The translations under genes were made by a program, and so were the position numbers. The notes under the pieces were generated by a model. It was not told where the DNA came from. It saw only the letters and a program-made list of their open reading frames with translations, and did not search any database. From Rhizobium sp. 007 (GTDB lineage Bacteria > Pseudomonadota > Alphaproteobacteria > Rhizobiales > Rhizobiaceae), in assembly GCF_015353075.1 (NCBI RefSeq), contig NZ_CP064191.1:186001-250000 (forward strand): a DNA stretch of 64,000 nucleotides, given 5' to 3'. Positions 17,159 to 26,673 of this stretch are shown here, piece after piece (the first letter of the stretch is position 1; each line of letters opens with the position of its first letter).

Positions 17159-18470
17159 ATGGCGAGACGGAAACAGCCGAGACTTACTGACGTGAAGGAC
17201 ATTCGATCGATATTGCGACTGACGCACGAACAGGGGCTTTCGGTTCGTGCGATATCGGAACGGCTGAAGATCGCAAAATGACCATTTCGACGTATCTGCT
17301 GCGGGCGCGTGAAGCCGGGCTGACGGGCTGGCCGTTGCCGCCTGGGTTTGACGAGGACGCTGTTTTGCTGCGTCGCCTGTTCCATCGTCGTTGCCGCCCG
17401 CCCCAGGACATGCACGAGCCCGACTGGGGCAAGATCGCCAGCGAATTAAAGCGAAAGGGCGTGACGCTGACTCGCGGACCGCGGCCCAACGGTTATGGAT
17501 ATACATGGTTCTGTGAGCGGTTCGCCGCTTTCGAACAGCGCGCCAGCGCCACCTTTCGCAATCGCCACACTGCCGGCGCGGCGATACAGACCGACTACGC
17601 CGGCCACACCGTCCGGGTGATCGATCCGGCGACGGGTCGAGATTTGGCCGGCGCAGATCTTTGTCGCGGTTCTGCCGCCCTCCTTGTACACCTTCGCCTA
17701 TGCAAGCTTCACTCAACGGCTGCCGGACTGGATCGAGGGTCAGCAACGGGCGCTGCGCTTCTTCGCTGGCGTGACGAAAGCGATCGTCTGCGACAACCTC
17801 AAGGCCGGCGTTGCCAAGCCCTTGTGATTTGAGCCGGCCATCAACGCCACTTTTGCAGCATTCGCCGAGCATTGCGACACGACGATCCTGCCGACCCGTC
17901 CAAAACGGCCGAAGGACAAGGCACAGGTCGAAGGCAGCGTTCTCATCGTTGAGCGCTGGATCCTGGCGCGGCTGAGAAACGTCCGCTTCTTCAGCCTCGT
18001 CGATCTCAACGTGCGGATCAGCCAGCTTCTCAACGATCTCAATAACCGACCGATGCGACGGGTTGGCAAATCCCGACGTCAGCTCTTCGAGGAGATCGAA
18101 CGCGAAGCGCTTGCACCCTTGCCGGCAACCGCATTCGAATATTCCGAATGGAAATCGGCAAAGGTTCATCCCGACTACCATGTCGAAGTCGATAAGGCCT
18201 TCTATTCCGTGCCGCACCGCCTGATCGGCCGCCAGGTCGATGTCCGGCTCACAAGCCGGATCGTCGAGATCTTCCACGATCACCAACGCGTCGCCCGCCA
18301 CCGCCGGACGTCGCAGCGGTCACCGTCAACGAGCACATGCCTAAGACACATCAGCACTATGCCAACACGACGTCCGCGAGCCTCATCAAGCAGGCTGCAA
18401 AGATTGGCCGCAACGTTCGCGGAGTCAGCGTATACGCTGCCTGTGTCGATACTATCTTCCTAAGTAGGTG
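17159..18470 (+). pseudogene. istA: IS21-family transposase istA, frameshifted
   Basis: Starts MARRKQPRLTDVKDIRSILR with an IstA helix-turn-helix (GLSVRAISERLKI), reaches a stop at about 17280, then continues in shifted frames: AIQTDYAGHTVRVIDPATGR, LYTFAYASFTQRLPDWIEGQ, KAIVCDNLKAGVAKPL, RPKRPKDKAQVEGSVLIVER, and a C-terminus with KTHQHYANTTSASLI. The D, D, E core is recognisable (QTDYAG, CDNLKAG, KAQVE) but the frame is broken at least four times. istB is not adjacent; an istB relic lies at 55664-56107. Confidence 0.85.
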
Positions 18471-18622
18471 CACGCGGCCGATGTCGCCGTTTAAAGGTGC
18501 CAAGCCACCGCCAAAACTCCAGTTCGGACTAGGTTTTGGGATCGCACCTGAGAGAGCGGGCCGTTGCGGGCGTGTAGGCCGCACAGGTCAGACGTGGCCA
18601 TCCTGTGGACGTGTGACCGGTC

Positions 18623-19852
18623 ATGCATCAACTTTCAAAACGGCAGGGCTCATACCGCGATCTTTTGAAGATCCCTGGCCTCTTCCCTCTCATCGTTGCT
18701 GCGACCCTGTCCCGTCTGGCCGGGCGCATGTTCGTCCTCACATTGGTTCTGTTCGCCCTGGCGCAGTTTTCGTCATCGGCGCTGGCAGGGTGGCTGACAT
18801 TTGCAGCGATCGTTCCTGGTCTGATTGTAAGCCCTCTCGCGAGCGTTCTGCTCGATCGCGTAGGGCCGACAATTGCGGTTAGGATCGACATGATCGCCAG
18901 CGCAGTCTTCGTCGTCGCGATCAGTTTCGTCGGTTGGGCCGGTTGGTCCAGTCCGCCGGCCTTGTTCATCCTGGTGATGCTGTTCTCGCTCACCGGGCCT
19001 TTGGGCGCCGCGGGAACCCGCATTCTGCTCCCGCGGCTCGTTCCACCCGGCGCGCTTGATCGGGCCAACGCACTGGACATCGCAGTCTACGCCATCGTCG
19101 ATGTCGTTGGGCCGGCGATGGCGGGTGTCGTCCTCGCCTGGCTTGGGCCAGAAGCTGCGATGGCTATGATCGCCGCAGCGTACGCTGGTGCCGCGATCTG
19201 CTTGCCCCACGTCCAACACTTGCCGGGATCGGATTCCACACACACATCTTTCTTGCGTCAAACGATCGAAGGCATTCAGATGGTGGCGCGGCAGCCGACC
19301 CTCCGCGGCCTAGCCGTCTCCTATTCACTGTATGAGATCACATGGGGCGCCCTCTACGTTGTGGTTCCGGTTTACGTGGCCGATCACTACGCCACGGCGG
19401 CGGGCGATCCAGTAACCGGGCTTTTGTGGGCTGCGATGGGTATTGCCGGAGGCGTCAGTGCGCTCCTTGCCGGGCATGTGCGCACAACTGGACGCGAGCG
19501 CGGTGTCATGGCCGCCGGAATGCTTGTCACCGCATTTGCAGCATGGCCGGTTGGGGCGGAATTCGGATTCGGCGGTCTGGCAACCGGCCTGATGCTCGCC
19601 GGCGTGGCGTCCGGGCCTATCAGTGTCGCACTGCTGACCTTGCGCCAACGCCGTACCGATCCGCAACAGCTTGGGCGCGTGCTTTCCATTTCGATCAGCC
19701 TGAACGGCGCCGGTTTCCCGCTGGGCTCGGCCATTGCTGGGATGGTGATCCCTGAATCGTTGTCAGCCACATTCGCTCTGGCAGGTATCGCCTCCGTCGT
19801 TGCAGCCATCGCAAGCATGTCGATCCCTTCGGACACAGCGCCGGCGGCCTGA
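18623..19852 (+). CDS. major facilitator superfamily exporter
   Basis: A 409-residue integral membrane protein with about 11-12 hydrophobic spans. The MFS loop motif is partly visible (SVLLDRVGPTIAVRIDM between spans 2 and 3), and a central cytoplasmic segment (SFLRQTIEGIQMVARQPTLR) matches the EntS/DHA3-type exporters used for siderophores and macrolides. Located downstream of the putative biosynthetic genes in the same direction, it is a good candidate exporter for their product. It resembles, from memory, y4rN of pNGR234a. The start is poorly supported by a ribosome site. Transport class firm; substrate inferred. Confidence 0.85.
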   Translation: MHQLSKRQGSYRDLLKIPGLFPLIVAATLSRLAGRMFVLTLVLFALAQFSSSALAGWLTFAAIVPGLIVSPLASVLLDRVGPTIAVRIDMIASAVFVVAISFVGWAGWSSPPALFILVMLFSLTGPLGAAGTRILLPRLVPPGALDRANALDIAVYAIVDVVGPAMAGVVLAWLGPEAAMAMIAAAYAGAAICLPHVQHLPGSDSTHTSFLRQTIEGIQMVARQPTLRGLAVSYSLYEITWGALYVVVPVYVADHYATAAGDPVTGLLWAAMGIAGGVSALLAGHVRTTGRERGVMAAGMLVTAFAAWPVGAEFGFGGLATGLMLAGVASGPISVALLTLRQRRTDPQQLGRVLSISISLNGAGFPLGSAIAGMVIPESLSATFALAGIASVVAAIASMSIPSDTAPAA

Positions 19853-19904
19853 TGCTTCGCCGCTGTAATGTCGCTTTTCAGCGGCCGAGCGATACCGAGG
19901 GGCA

Positions 19905-19935
<31 letters not shown>

Positions 19936-20293
19936 CGTTGTGAACCGGCGCTGAACTTTGACCCCGTATTGGAGTGCGCCCTTTGGGGTGGACATGGATC
20001 AGGCTGCTGATTTGCCAGTCTGGCGGATGTGTTGATCCTCGAACTCTTGGGGGCTCAAAGTAGCCGAGCGCTGAATGGAGCCATCGTTTGTTGTTGTAGG
20101 CCTCCTCGATGAAGTGGGGAAGGTGCTCGGTGATCTCTTCGAAGGTTTCGAAGGCCATCGGATAGACCGCCTCGACTTTCAGCGTGTTCATGAAGCTCTC
20201 TGCCTTGGCGTTGTCATAAGGGTTGCCCCGGCGACCCATTGAACCGATCAGGCCGTTGGCGGCCAGTGTCTCGCGGTAGAGCTCGGCAGCATA
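19936..20293 (-). pseudogene. IS3-family transposase OrfB, C-terminal piece (split by IS30)
   Basis: Minus-strand sequence encodes AELYRETLAANGLIGSMGRR, GNPYDNAKAESFMNTLKVEA (last catalytic Glu) and AYNNKRWLHSALGYFEPP, the end of an IS3-type integrase domain, with a frameshift near the C-terminus. The upstream half lies at 21760-22598, beyond the IS30 insertion. The likely element end lies near 19936 (GTTGTGAACCGGCGCTGAAC). Confidence 0.85.
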
Positions 20294-20296
20294 CTG

Positions 20297-21756
20297 GGCA
20301 GATTCAACCGGTCGTCGCAACATCTTGAACAAGGATGTTACGATGAAGCCTCACAAGCGTCGTTCAGATCGCTCGACACGAAGCAAACTACGTTCGCCGG
20401 GCCGGCCACCAGTCTGGCAGCGTGAGAATCTTTGCCGCTTCTGGCAGGGTATTTCGTCTGGTCAGACGAGTGAGGACGCGGCGGTAGACGCCGGCGTTTC
20501 GGCACCGGTCGGAGCGCGATGGTTTCGGAGTTCAGGAGGAATGCCACCAACGCATTTGGCCCCATCGGCAAAGGCGCCGGGCGGGCGATATCTAACATTT
20601 TCAGAGCGCGAGGACATTGCAATCGAAGTCGCCAAAGGCACCTGCATCCGGGCCATCGCACGCAAACTCGGCAGGTCGCCGAGCACGATCTCTCGCGAGC
20701 TGCGGCGGAACGCAGCCACACGAGGTGGGAACTTGGACTATCGGGCCAGTACAGCGCAATGGCATGCCGATCGCGCCTCCCTTCGTCCAAGGCCAGGCAA
20801 GCTCGTCACAAACCCTGCTCTGCGCGATTATGTTCAGGAACGGCTAGCAGGTACGATTACCAAAGGAGATGGCGTCGGATTTACCGGCCCTGATGTGATA
20901 TGGAAGGGGCGCCGTGCTGTTCACCGCCAGAGCAGGCGCTGGTCAACGGCCTGGAGCCCGGAGCAGATTGCGCATAGGCTTCGGCTCGATTTCCCCGAGG
21001 ATCCGACCATGCGCATCAGCCATGAGGCTATTTACCAAGCGCTGTATATCCAGGGACGTGGTGCACTGCGTCGGGAGCTAACCGCCTGCCTGCGGTCCGG
21101 ACGGGCTTTGCGCATGCCTCGGGAACGAGCCCGAAACCGCGGCAAGTCCTTCATTGGCGACGCAATACTGATCAGCCAGCGGCCGCCCGAGGTTGAGGAT
21201 AGAGCCGTGCCCGGACATTGGGAAGGGGACCTCATCCTTGGCTTGGGAAGCTCCGCAATCGGTACACTGGTCGAACGTGCTACGCGCTTCACGATGCTGC
21301 TGCACCTGCCGCGCATGGAGGGCTATCAACCCGGAAAGAGCATCAAAAATGGTCCGGCGCTGGCCGGCCACGGTGCCGAAGCTGTACGCGATGCCATAAC
21401 GAGATCGATCACAAGTCTTCCAGAGACGTTGCGCCAGTCGCTTACCTGGGATCAGGGCGCAGAAATGGCCCAGCATGCACTTCTGCGGGTCGACACGGGA
21501 CTACAGATCTACTTTTGCGATCCCCAAAGCCCCTGGCAGCGCGGCACAAACGAAAACACGAATGGCATATTGCGGCAGTATTTTCCTAAAGGCACCGATC
21601 TCAGCAAACATACCTCCGACGAACTCGATGCGGTCGCCCATGCTATCAATACAAGGCCACGCAAAACACTTGGCTGGAGAACACCAGCGGAAGCACTCGA
21701 CGAATTCCTCTCAAACGTTAAAATCCACAGTGTTGCGACGACCGGTTGAATCTGCC
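20297..21756 (+). mobile_element. intact IS30-family element nested in an IS3-family element
   Basis: 1460 bp bounded by inverted repeats starting GGCAGATTCAACCGGTCGTC on the left and the same sequence on the other strand at the right end. A 3-bp direct repeat CTG flanks it (20294-20296 and 21757-21759). It interrupts the IS3-type OrfB in its catalytic core: the two host halves meet as HHSDRGSQ and YAAELY when the IS30 is removed. The insertion is therefore younger than the IS3 element. Confidence 0.92.
20343..21749 (+). CDS. IS30-family transposase
   Basis: About 468 residues. An N-terminal helix-turn-helix region is followed by the IS30 signature YLTFSEREDIAIEVAKGTCI and IARKLGRSPSTISRELRRN (about residues 85-125), then the DDE domain with GHWEGDLILGLGSSAIGTLV (first Asp), LTWDQGAEMAQH (second Asp) and WQRGTNENTNGILRQYFPKG (Glu). 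All catalytic residues are present and the frame is open, so it is probably active. Start ATG 20343 follows AAGGA; an upstream TTG at 20325 is less likely. Confidence 0.93.
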   Translation: MKPHKRRSDRSTRSKLRSPGRPPVWQRENLCRFWQGISSGQTSEDAAVDAGVSAPVGARWFRSSGGMPPTHLAPSAKAPGGRYLTFSEREDIAIEVAKGTCIRAIARKLGRSPSTISRELRRNAATRGGNLDYRASTAQWHADRASLRPRPGKLVTNPALRDYVQERLAGTITKGDGVGFTGPDVIWKGRRAVHRQSRRWSTAWSPEQIAHRLRLDFPEDPTMRISHEAIYQALYIQGRGALRRELTACLRSGRALRMPRERARNRGKSFIGDAILISQRPPEVEDRAVPGHWEGDLILGLGSSAIGTLVERATRFTMLLHLPRMEGYQPGKSIKNGPALAGHGAEAVRDAITRSITSLPETLRQSLTWDQGAEMAQHALLRVDTGLQIYFCDPQSPWQRGTNENTNGILRQYFPKGTDLSKHTSDELDAVAHAINTRPRKTLGWRTPAEALDEFLSNVKIHSVATTG

Positions 21757-21759
21757 CTG

Positions 21760-22598
21760 CGAGCCGCGGTCGGAATGGTGGACCACGCCCGGCGGCGGCT
21801 TTCTCCTGTCAATGGCCGCCTCAAGGCTGTCACCGTCAGCCGTGCGTCGATCGATTGACCGATGGCGTAACCGACGATCAACCGCGACCAGGCATTGAGG
21901 ATGATGCGACGTAGATGAAACGGGTCGGCAGGGAAACATAGGTGATCTCGCTGACCCAAAGCTGGTTGGGAGCCGCTCGGATGTCCTTCGCCAGGTTCGG
22001 GAAGATCGGGCCGTCGTGATCGCTGTCGGTCGTGGCGATGAACCGTCGCCTGATCTTAGGCCGCAGATCGTGTTCGCGCATGAGGCGGTCAATCTTCTTG
22101 TGGTTCACGACAAGGCCCTGCTGCCGCAGGGCCGCACCGACGTGGCGGTAGCCGTAGAACTCGAGCTCGTCGTAGATCGCGAACGTCGCTTCGACGATCG
22201 CGGTGTCGTCGGCCGATCTTTCCGGGCGGTCATAATAGGTGGAGCGCTTCCCATCAGCCGGCATCCTTCCGCCACGGAGATGCCGCGGGGCCGGTGATGA
22301 CGGATGTAGTCCCGTCGGTCGCGGTGCCTTTTCACAGCCCCTTTGCGAACGTCAGCTCCAGTGCCTGTTTGCCGACCAGCCGCTTCAGCGCCGCGATCGA
22401 GGCCTCGTATCCCTGGATGAGGTCGGCGGCCTGCGCATCGTCGTCAAATGCGCCTTCCTCGTATTTTCGTGACCCAGATGCGGATAAGATTGCACGACAC
22501 GTCGTGGCGTTTTGTCAGACCATGCAACGGTTCGCCGGCGAGGAATCCTGCACGACCTGACGTTTAAATTCGACGCTGTGACTGCGGTGCTTTGCCAT
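21760..22598 (-). pseudogene. IS3-family transposase OrfA and N-terminal OrfB (split by IS30)
   Basis: OrfA starts at 22598 with MAKHRSHSVEFKRQVVQ and continues through frameshifts to AQAADLIQGYEASIAALKRL. OrfB pieces read YDELEFYGYRHVGAALRQQG, RLMREHDLRPKIRRRF, NQLWVSEITYVSLPTRFIYV and, after a shift, WSRLIVGYAIGQSIDARLTV. The frame is broken in both parts independent of the IS30 insertion, so the element was already decaying or has since decayed. Confidence 0.85.
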
Positions 22599-22688
22599 GA
22601 GTCTTCTTTCCGAGAACCCGGTAGGCCGGTCAATTCCTCACCCGGGTCTATCCACCCAAGGACCGCACTTCATTATCCGCATTAGCTG

Positions 22689-22724
22689 TGTAGACTTGAG
22701 GACGTTGCTGTTCGGGACCAGACG
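22689..22724 (+). promoter_or_regulatory. two near-matches to the NifA upstream activator sequence
   Basis: TGT-N10-ACG occurs at 22689-22704 and again at 22709-22724, each one base off the NifA consensus TGT-N10-ACA. They lie about 90-120 bp before the sigma-54 promoter at 22801, the usual distance for NifA sites. Two imperfect sites so placed are suggestive, not proof. Confidence 0.35.
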
Positions 22725-22800
22725 CACGTGAGACGCAGGTAGTCGCCGCCGCGGGATTAAGCGCATGTTTTTGCATATCCTTTCTAACACATCCTCGTCG

Positions 22801-22816
22801 TGGCACACCAATTGCA
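22801..22816 (+). promoter_or_regulatory. second sigma-54 (RpoN) -24/-12 promoter
   Basis: TGGCACACCAATTGCA keeps both essential dinucleotides (GG and GC) at correct spacing and matches the consensus except G to A at the seventh base. It points rightward to a short frame at 22876-22974 and then into IS debris. Either it drives a short peptide or RNA, or its gene was lost. Confidence 0.7.
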
Positions 22817-22875
22817 TCGGCGTCGCGAAGAAGCCGTTACGATCATTGCGTCTCATACTTAAGGAAGGGGGTCCG

Positions 22876-22974
22876 TTGAAGACCTCGAACGATCCCAAGT
22901 ATCGCGCTCCACCCGATGGCTACGAAGGCTTATTGTCTAAGGTCCTACTGCGAAGTGCGCGTCTGCTGAAGTAA
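22876..22974 (+). CDS. possible 32-residue peptide behind the sigma-54 promoter
   Basis: A strong ribosome site (AAGGAAGGGG) lies five bases before TTG 22876, which opens a frame reading MKTSNDPKYRAPPDGYEGLL then SKVLLRSARLLK. It begins about 50 bp after the predicted transcription start. The frame extends upstream to ATG 22765, but that lies before the -24 element. It could be a real short peptide or the truncated N-terminus of a lost protein. No family recognised. Confidence 0.35.
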   Translation: MKTSNDPKYRAPPDGYEGLLSKVLLRSARLLK

Positions 22975-23114
22975 GTTGTTTTTCTTTCTTGTTCTTGCTG
23001 TTAACAGCCTCTGGTTGTAGGTGGCAAGCCAAGGCCGTTCAGGCGGCATAATTCCAACGCATGAGTGTGTGGACTGAAAGCCGGTCGGTGGAAGACGCAT
23101 GATGGGGCAGGGGC

Positions 23115-23177
23115 GAATGCGCGCGTGTATCTCGCCTGCGGGGCGACCGACATGCGCAAAGGGATCGACGGCCGCGA
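23115..23177 (+). pseudogene. IS66 TnpB N-terminal scrap
   Basis: Plus-strand sequence encodes RVYLACGATDMRKGIDG, the unmistakable start of IS66 TnpB, and then breaks off. Differs from the intact copy at 918-1265, so it is from another element. Confidence 0.7.
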
Positions 23178-23325
23178 CGCCTGGCAATATTCATCGCCCA
23201 CGCCTTAAGCCAGGACCATATTCTGACCACCGTCAGCATGACTTGAGCCGCTTCATAGAGCAGCGTTCGCATCATTGTGTCACCACACAGGGAAATCCGG
23301 CCGACGCGATTGCTCTCACCAGATT
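23178..23325 (-). pseudogene. IS110/IS1111-type transposase C-terminal scrap
   Basis: Minus-strand translation gives SGESNRVGRISLCGDTMMRT, LLYEAAQVMLTVVRIWSWLK and AWAMNIARRRG, the C-terminal Tnp20-type region of IS110-family transposases. Closely similar to the matching part of the copy at 44377-45414. Confidence 0.75.
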
Positions 23326-23545
23326 GGTTCATCACTGGGCCAGCACTAATGCAGGGCCAAAATCCGTGGCAAGGCTTCAAGTCGGTCTATGTCGCACGCG
23401 CCGCTCTGGCATGCCGGAACCAACGAGATCTCCCGCCTCCAGATCGTGCAGACGAAAGCGGCTGCTAGCATATTGTCATCGCAGCCATCGATGGACTGAA
23501 GGTTGTGCAGAGGCGATAACCTATAGACCATCGTACAAACCTTCG

Positions 23546-24841
23546 CTAGTGCGTCAGGCCAGAGCCCGGATGAAGTCTGCTGCTTTCACTGACCCCCCCA
23601 TGCGCGCCAGCTTCTTGGTCCTGATCACGCGAACTTGCAATTGGTGTCATCGACCAATCAATCAGGTCTACGGCACGTTGAAGTATCGCTTTGGTGCGTG
23701 CAAGATCTGGCGAAGCGGCGATGACATGTCCGATCTTGTCTCGTTCATCACCTTTCCTGACGATCGGAGTCCCAGGTTCGATAAAAATCTTTACCTCTTG
23801 GACACCTGGTACCGCAGCCGCCCGAGTGTCCCCACCGATGGTATCGAGGATGCCATCGCGATCAGGAATTAGGACCCGCGCGGCCGCGGTATCCGAACGA
23901 CTCTGGCGAAAAGTGCATTCCTCTCCGATGACAAGCTTGATGTGTTCGGCGATGAGATCGATGCCGTACGCCAGCTTGACCAGTTGAGAATTAGGTGTAC
24001 CCGCAAGACGAGGATTGACTTCAATTATAACTGGGCCGAGCTTCGTCCACCGTAAATCAATGTTCTTTGGCCCCCAGCCAAGACCGAGGGCTTGCAGACA
24101 GCTGAGCGAAACATCTACGAGGCGGTTATGCCTGTAATCGGTCAGAAAGGCGGGATAGATGTACTCACGACAGACGAAATGCGGTGGGTCGCCGAAGTCA
24201 GCGGCGCCAATTCCGATGACCTCATTTTCCATTATTTCAACGCTATAGTGGGGCCCTTGCGCGAATTCTTCGACCAGTATTCTTGGCGAACACTGCCATC
24301 TGTGATCTCCCAATAGATAGTCCGTATGTTCGGCAAGCTCATCCACATTGCGGCACAATCGGACACCGCTGCTGCCGATGCCGACGGCTGGCTTGACAAT
24401 CACCGGAAAGTCAATTTCGGTAGCAGAGTCTTTTACGCCCATAGCATCTACCGCGAAGCGAAATGCAGGCACAGGTACACCGCACTCCGCAAGAAGCTGA
24501 CGTTGAGCGAACTTGTCGCAGCATCGCTCAACCGCTGCGGGGTTCGGTCCCGGCAGACCGAAGTGCTGGCAGAGCTTGCCGACGGCCGCGTATAGTGACT
24601 CCCGCGCGCTGGTTATGCCAGCAACGTCGGCGGACCGGGATAACCTAGAACATACCTGTATCATCGCGGCAAGGTTATCTGTGTCGACACAGATTGTCTC
24701 ACAGTCACTTCCTACAAGATAGTCATACTGACTTGGATCAGCTGACAGAGTAATCGGATGAAGACCAAGACGCTGGGCCGCCTGGATGTACAGCGGGCCA
24801 TTACTTGCGCCTTCAAGGAGAACGAGAGCTCTTTTTCGCAT
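23546..24841 (-). CDS. ATP-grasp carboxylate-amine ligase paralog A
   Basis: A 431-residue ATP-grasp protein of the carbamoyl-phosphate-synthase/D-Ala-D-Ala-ligase-like superfamily, in which ATP activates a carboxylate as acyl phosphate for attack by an amine. Visible parts: N-terminal pre-ATP-grasp domain (MRKRALVLLEGASNGPLYIQ), the segment GLPGPNPAAVERCCDKFAQR, the ATP-binding lysine and glycine loop in VIVKPAVGIGSSGVRLCRNV, a substrate-side RILVEEFAQGPHYSVEIM, and the Mg-binding pair in IIEVNPRL. Its C-terminal tail after WSMTPIASS (about 25 residues) is unlike the other three. Start ATG 24841 follows GGAG. First of four close paralogs at 23.5-36.4 kb; it lacks the clear upstream element shared by the other three. 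Family firm, substrates unknown. Confidence 0.87.
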   Translation of the reverse strand: MRKRALVLLEGASNGPLYIQAAQRLGLHPITLSADPSQYDYLVGSDCETICVDTDNLAAMIQVCSRLSRSADVAGITSARESLYAAVGKLCQHFGLPGPNPAAVERCCDKFAQRQLLAECGVPVPAFRFAVDAMGVKDSATEIDFPVIVKPAVGIGSSGVRLCRNVDELAEHTDYLLGDHRWQCSPRILVEEFAQGPHYSVEIMENEVIGIGAADFGDPPHFVCREYIYPAFLTDYRHNRLVDVSLSCLQALGLGWGPKNIDLRWTKLGPVIIEVNPRLAGTPNSQLVKLAYGIDLIAEHIKLVIGEECTFRQSRSDTAAARVLIPDRDGILDTIGGDTRAAAVPGVQEVKIFIEPGTPIVRKGDERDKIGHVIAASPDLARTKAILQRAVDLIDWSMTPIASSRDQDQEAGAHGGVSESSRLHPGSGLTH

Positions 24842-25370
24842 TGACTGGTGACTCCGAAAGATTGCATGAAGTGCTGTCGCCCTTCACACCGCAACCGGCC
24901 CACTTCGCGGCCGAACAACGATTAAGATCACGTAGCAGCAGACGCTATTCTGTTGAAGGCGATCCGAATTCTCCATTCGAAACAGAAGGTCGCCAGTAGG
25001 TGACGGACATGAATGCTGTCTCGGTTTGATAGCAGTGTGGATTTGCATGCACATGGGACTGAATGCAGCCGCTTTCAGTCACTATTGCAGTTGACGAATA
25101 CCAACGAATACCCCGAGCCTATACTACCATCCTTAATAGCTGCACGGGACGAGATTGTCCCACAGTCGGGGGCGAACTGTGGTTTGGGAGGAGGCCGCTC
25201 AGGCGCGTGTGATGGTGACGCACTCACCGTTGCTCCGCCGCCGCCCATACGCGAGATGCAAGTTGCAGCGTCGGGCGGATTTACGACGGGGACGGCTGCG
25301 CTTCTCTCGCGACGGCCCACATGAAACCGGCCAGTTCGCGGGCGATCGCCGTGCAAACCACGTCGTGCGC
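24842..25370. other. about 530 bp without a recognisable gene
   Basis: Leader region of ATP-grasp paralog A followed by sequence with no supportable frame; ends in the IS110 relic. Confidence 0.4.
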
Positions 25371-26400
25371 TTACCCCGCCCGTTCAACATTCGATAGCGC
25401 GACGTTAGCCGGGTCTGCGCCTTTCATGCGATTTCCCGCACTTTCGGTGGAGCTTGTTCCAGACGATACAGCTTTTTCGCGCCCATTTTCGGAGGATGCC
25501 GATAAGTCCACGCGCTCTCGACCAGCATATGTCGAACTCTTCCGTTCCCTGCTTTGGTGATGCCACTCCTCCTGACTTTCTCTCCCGGTTGATCGTTCTT
25601 CAGGAACAAGGCCGAGATATCCCATGAGCTGGCGTGTGTTCTCGATCCGACAGCACATCGCCGGTTTCGGTGGCGAATGTCACGGCGACGATCAGGTCCA
25701 CGCCGCGTAATGTCTGCAATGCACGAACGATCGGCGCCAGCGACCAGGCAAAGCAACGAACTCCTCGATCGCACCTTCCAGCCGTTGGACCCGTTCGTTC
25801 GGGATGCGCACCGCCTCGACCATTTCCTGGAGTGCGATTTGATGTTCCGGGTGATCAAACTGTTGCTCCTGCAGCCAGCGCAGATAACGCATCGTCCAGC
25901 CGTTCTTGCGCGGATAGATACGACCGTGCTTGAGCATGAAGGCGCTTATCAGTTGGCGGTGCACACGCGATGTATCGACTGCCGCCGCTCGAGCGCGAAC
26001 GAGATCGCCTATGGCCTCATCCCCTTCGTCCGGAACCACACCGCGGTCAGCTCGGCGGCCCGCAACAGGCGGGCGAGCGAAAGTGCATCTCAGCGGTTCG
26101 TCTTCACCCGATCACCGGGCTTCCTTGGGATCAGTAAGGGCGCGACCACGGTGCAATCGTGGCCATCGGATCAAGCGATCGAGACCGTAGCCGGTGGAAC
26201 CGGCTTCATAACAGAAATGCACGTGCTCAAACTTTGTGGCTATTCGCTGAATCACCCGGCGCATGACTGCGTCCGACGCCTCAACTTCATGGAAAGAAGG
26301 ACCTCTCCGTTCCGACTGCCATCCGCAATCGCGATGGCACTCTTCAGCTTGGCAACACTAATTCCGACAAAGGCTTCTCTATAAGCCGACATGGCTCGTC
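25371..26400 (-). pseudogene. IS110-family transposase relic
   Basis: From about 26395 on the minus strand: AYREAFVGISVAKLKSAIAI (N-terminal DEDD domain start; the usual Asp is Ser in GIS), then MVPDEGDEAIGDLVRARAAA, HGRIYPRKNGWTMRYLRWLQ, FDHPEHQIALQEMVEAVRIP, and in shifted frames YLGLVPEERSTGRES and WTYRHPPK. Several frame breaks. A different IS110 subgroup from the element at 44377. Confidence 0.8.
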
Positions 26401-26552
26401 CTACTGTGATGAGGATAGGCTCGGCAAGCCCGAGCAACCCTCGAACGCGCAGTGTGTAGGGCGAGCCACACTTCACGTTTTCAGAGGCGGACATACTGTA
26501 TTACAACAGACAAGCCGGGCTTAGCAAACACGGCGCCGAAGTCGATCCTCAA

Positions 26553-26584
26553 ACTTTACAGGATCTTCACAACCGCAAATCGCT
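26553..26584 (+). promoter_or_regulatory. conserved upstream element of ATP-grasp genes, copy 1
   Basis: Contains CTTTACAGGATCTTCACAAC followed by CGCAAATCGCT. The same element, with a few differences, lies upstream of paralogs C and D (32116-32147 and 36462-36493) in the same orientation relative to the gene, here about 90 bp before the start codon. Probably a shared promoter or activator site. Confidence 0.55.
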
Positions 26585-26673
26585 CGACAATGTTAGGTTC
26601 CCGCGCGTCTGAGATCAGCCACCGGTAAGAGCTGGTGGCAATTCCGAATTACGCACGCGGGGGTCAGGAGCCA

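Noticed and set aside
17090-18301. A 403-codon open frame on the minus strand
   Set aside because: It lies opposite the frameshifted istA relic, whose plus-strand pieces carry clear IstA motifs; the minus frame has no recognisable domain and is a shadow.
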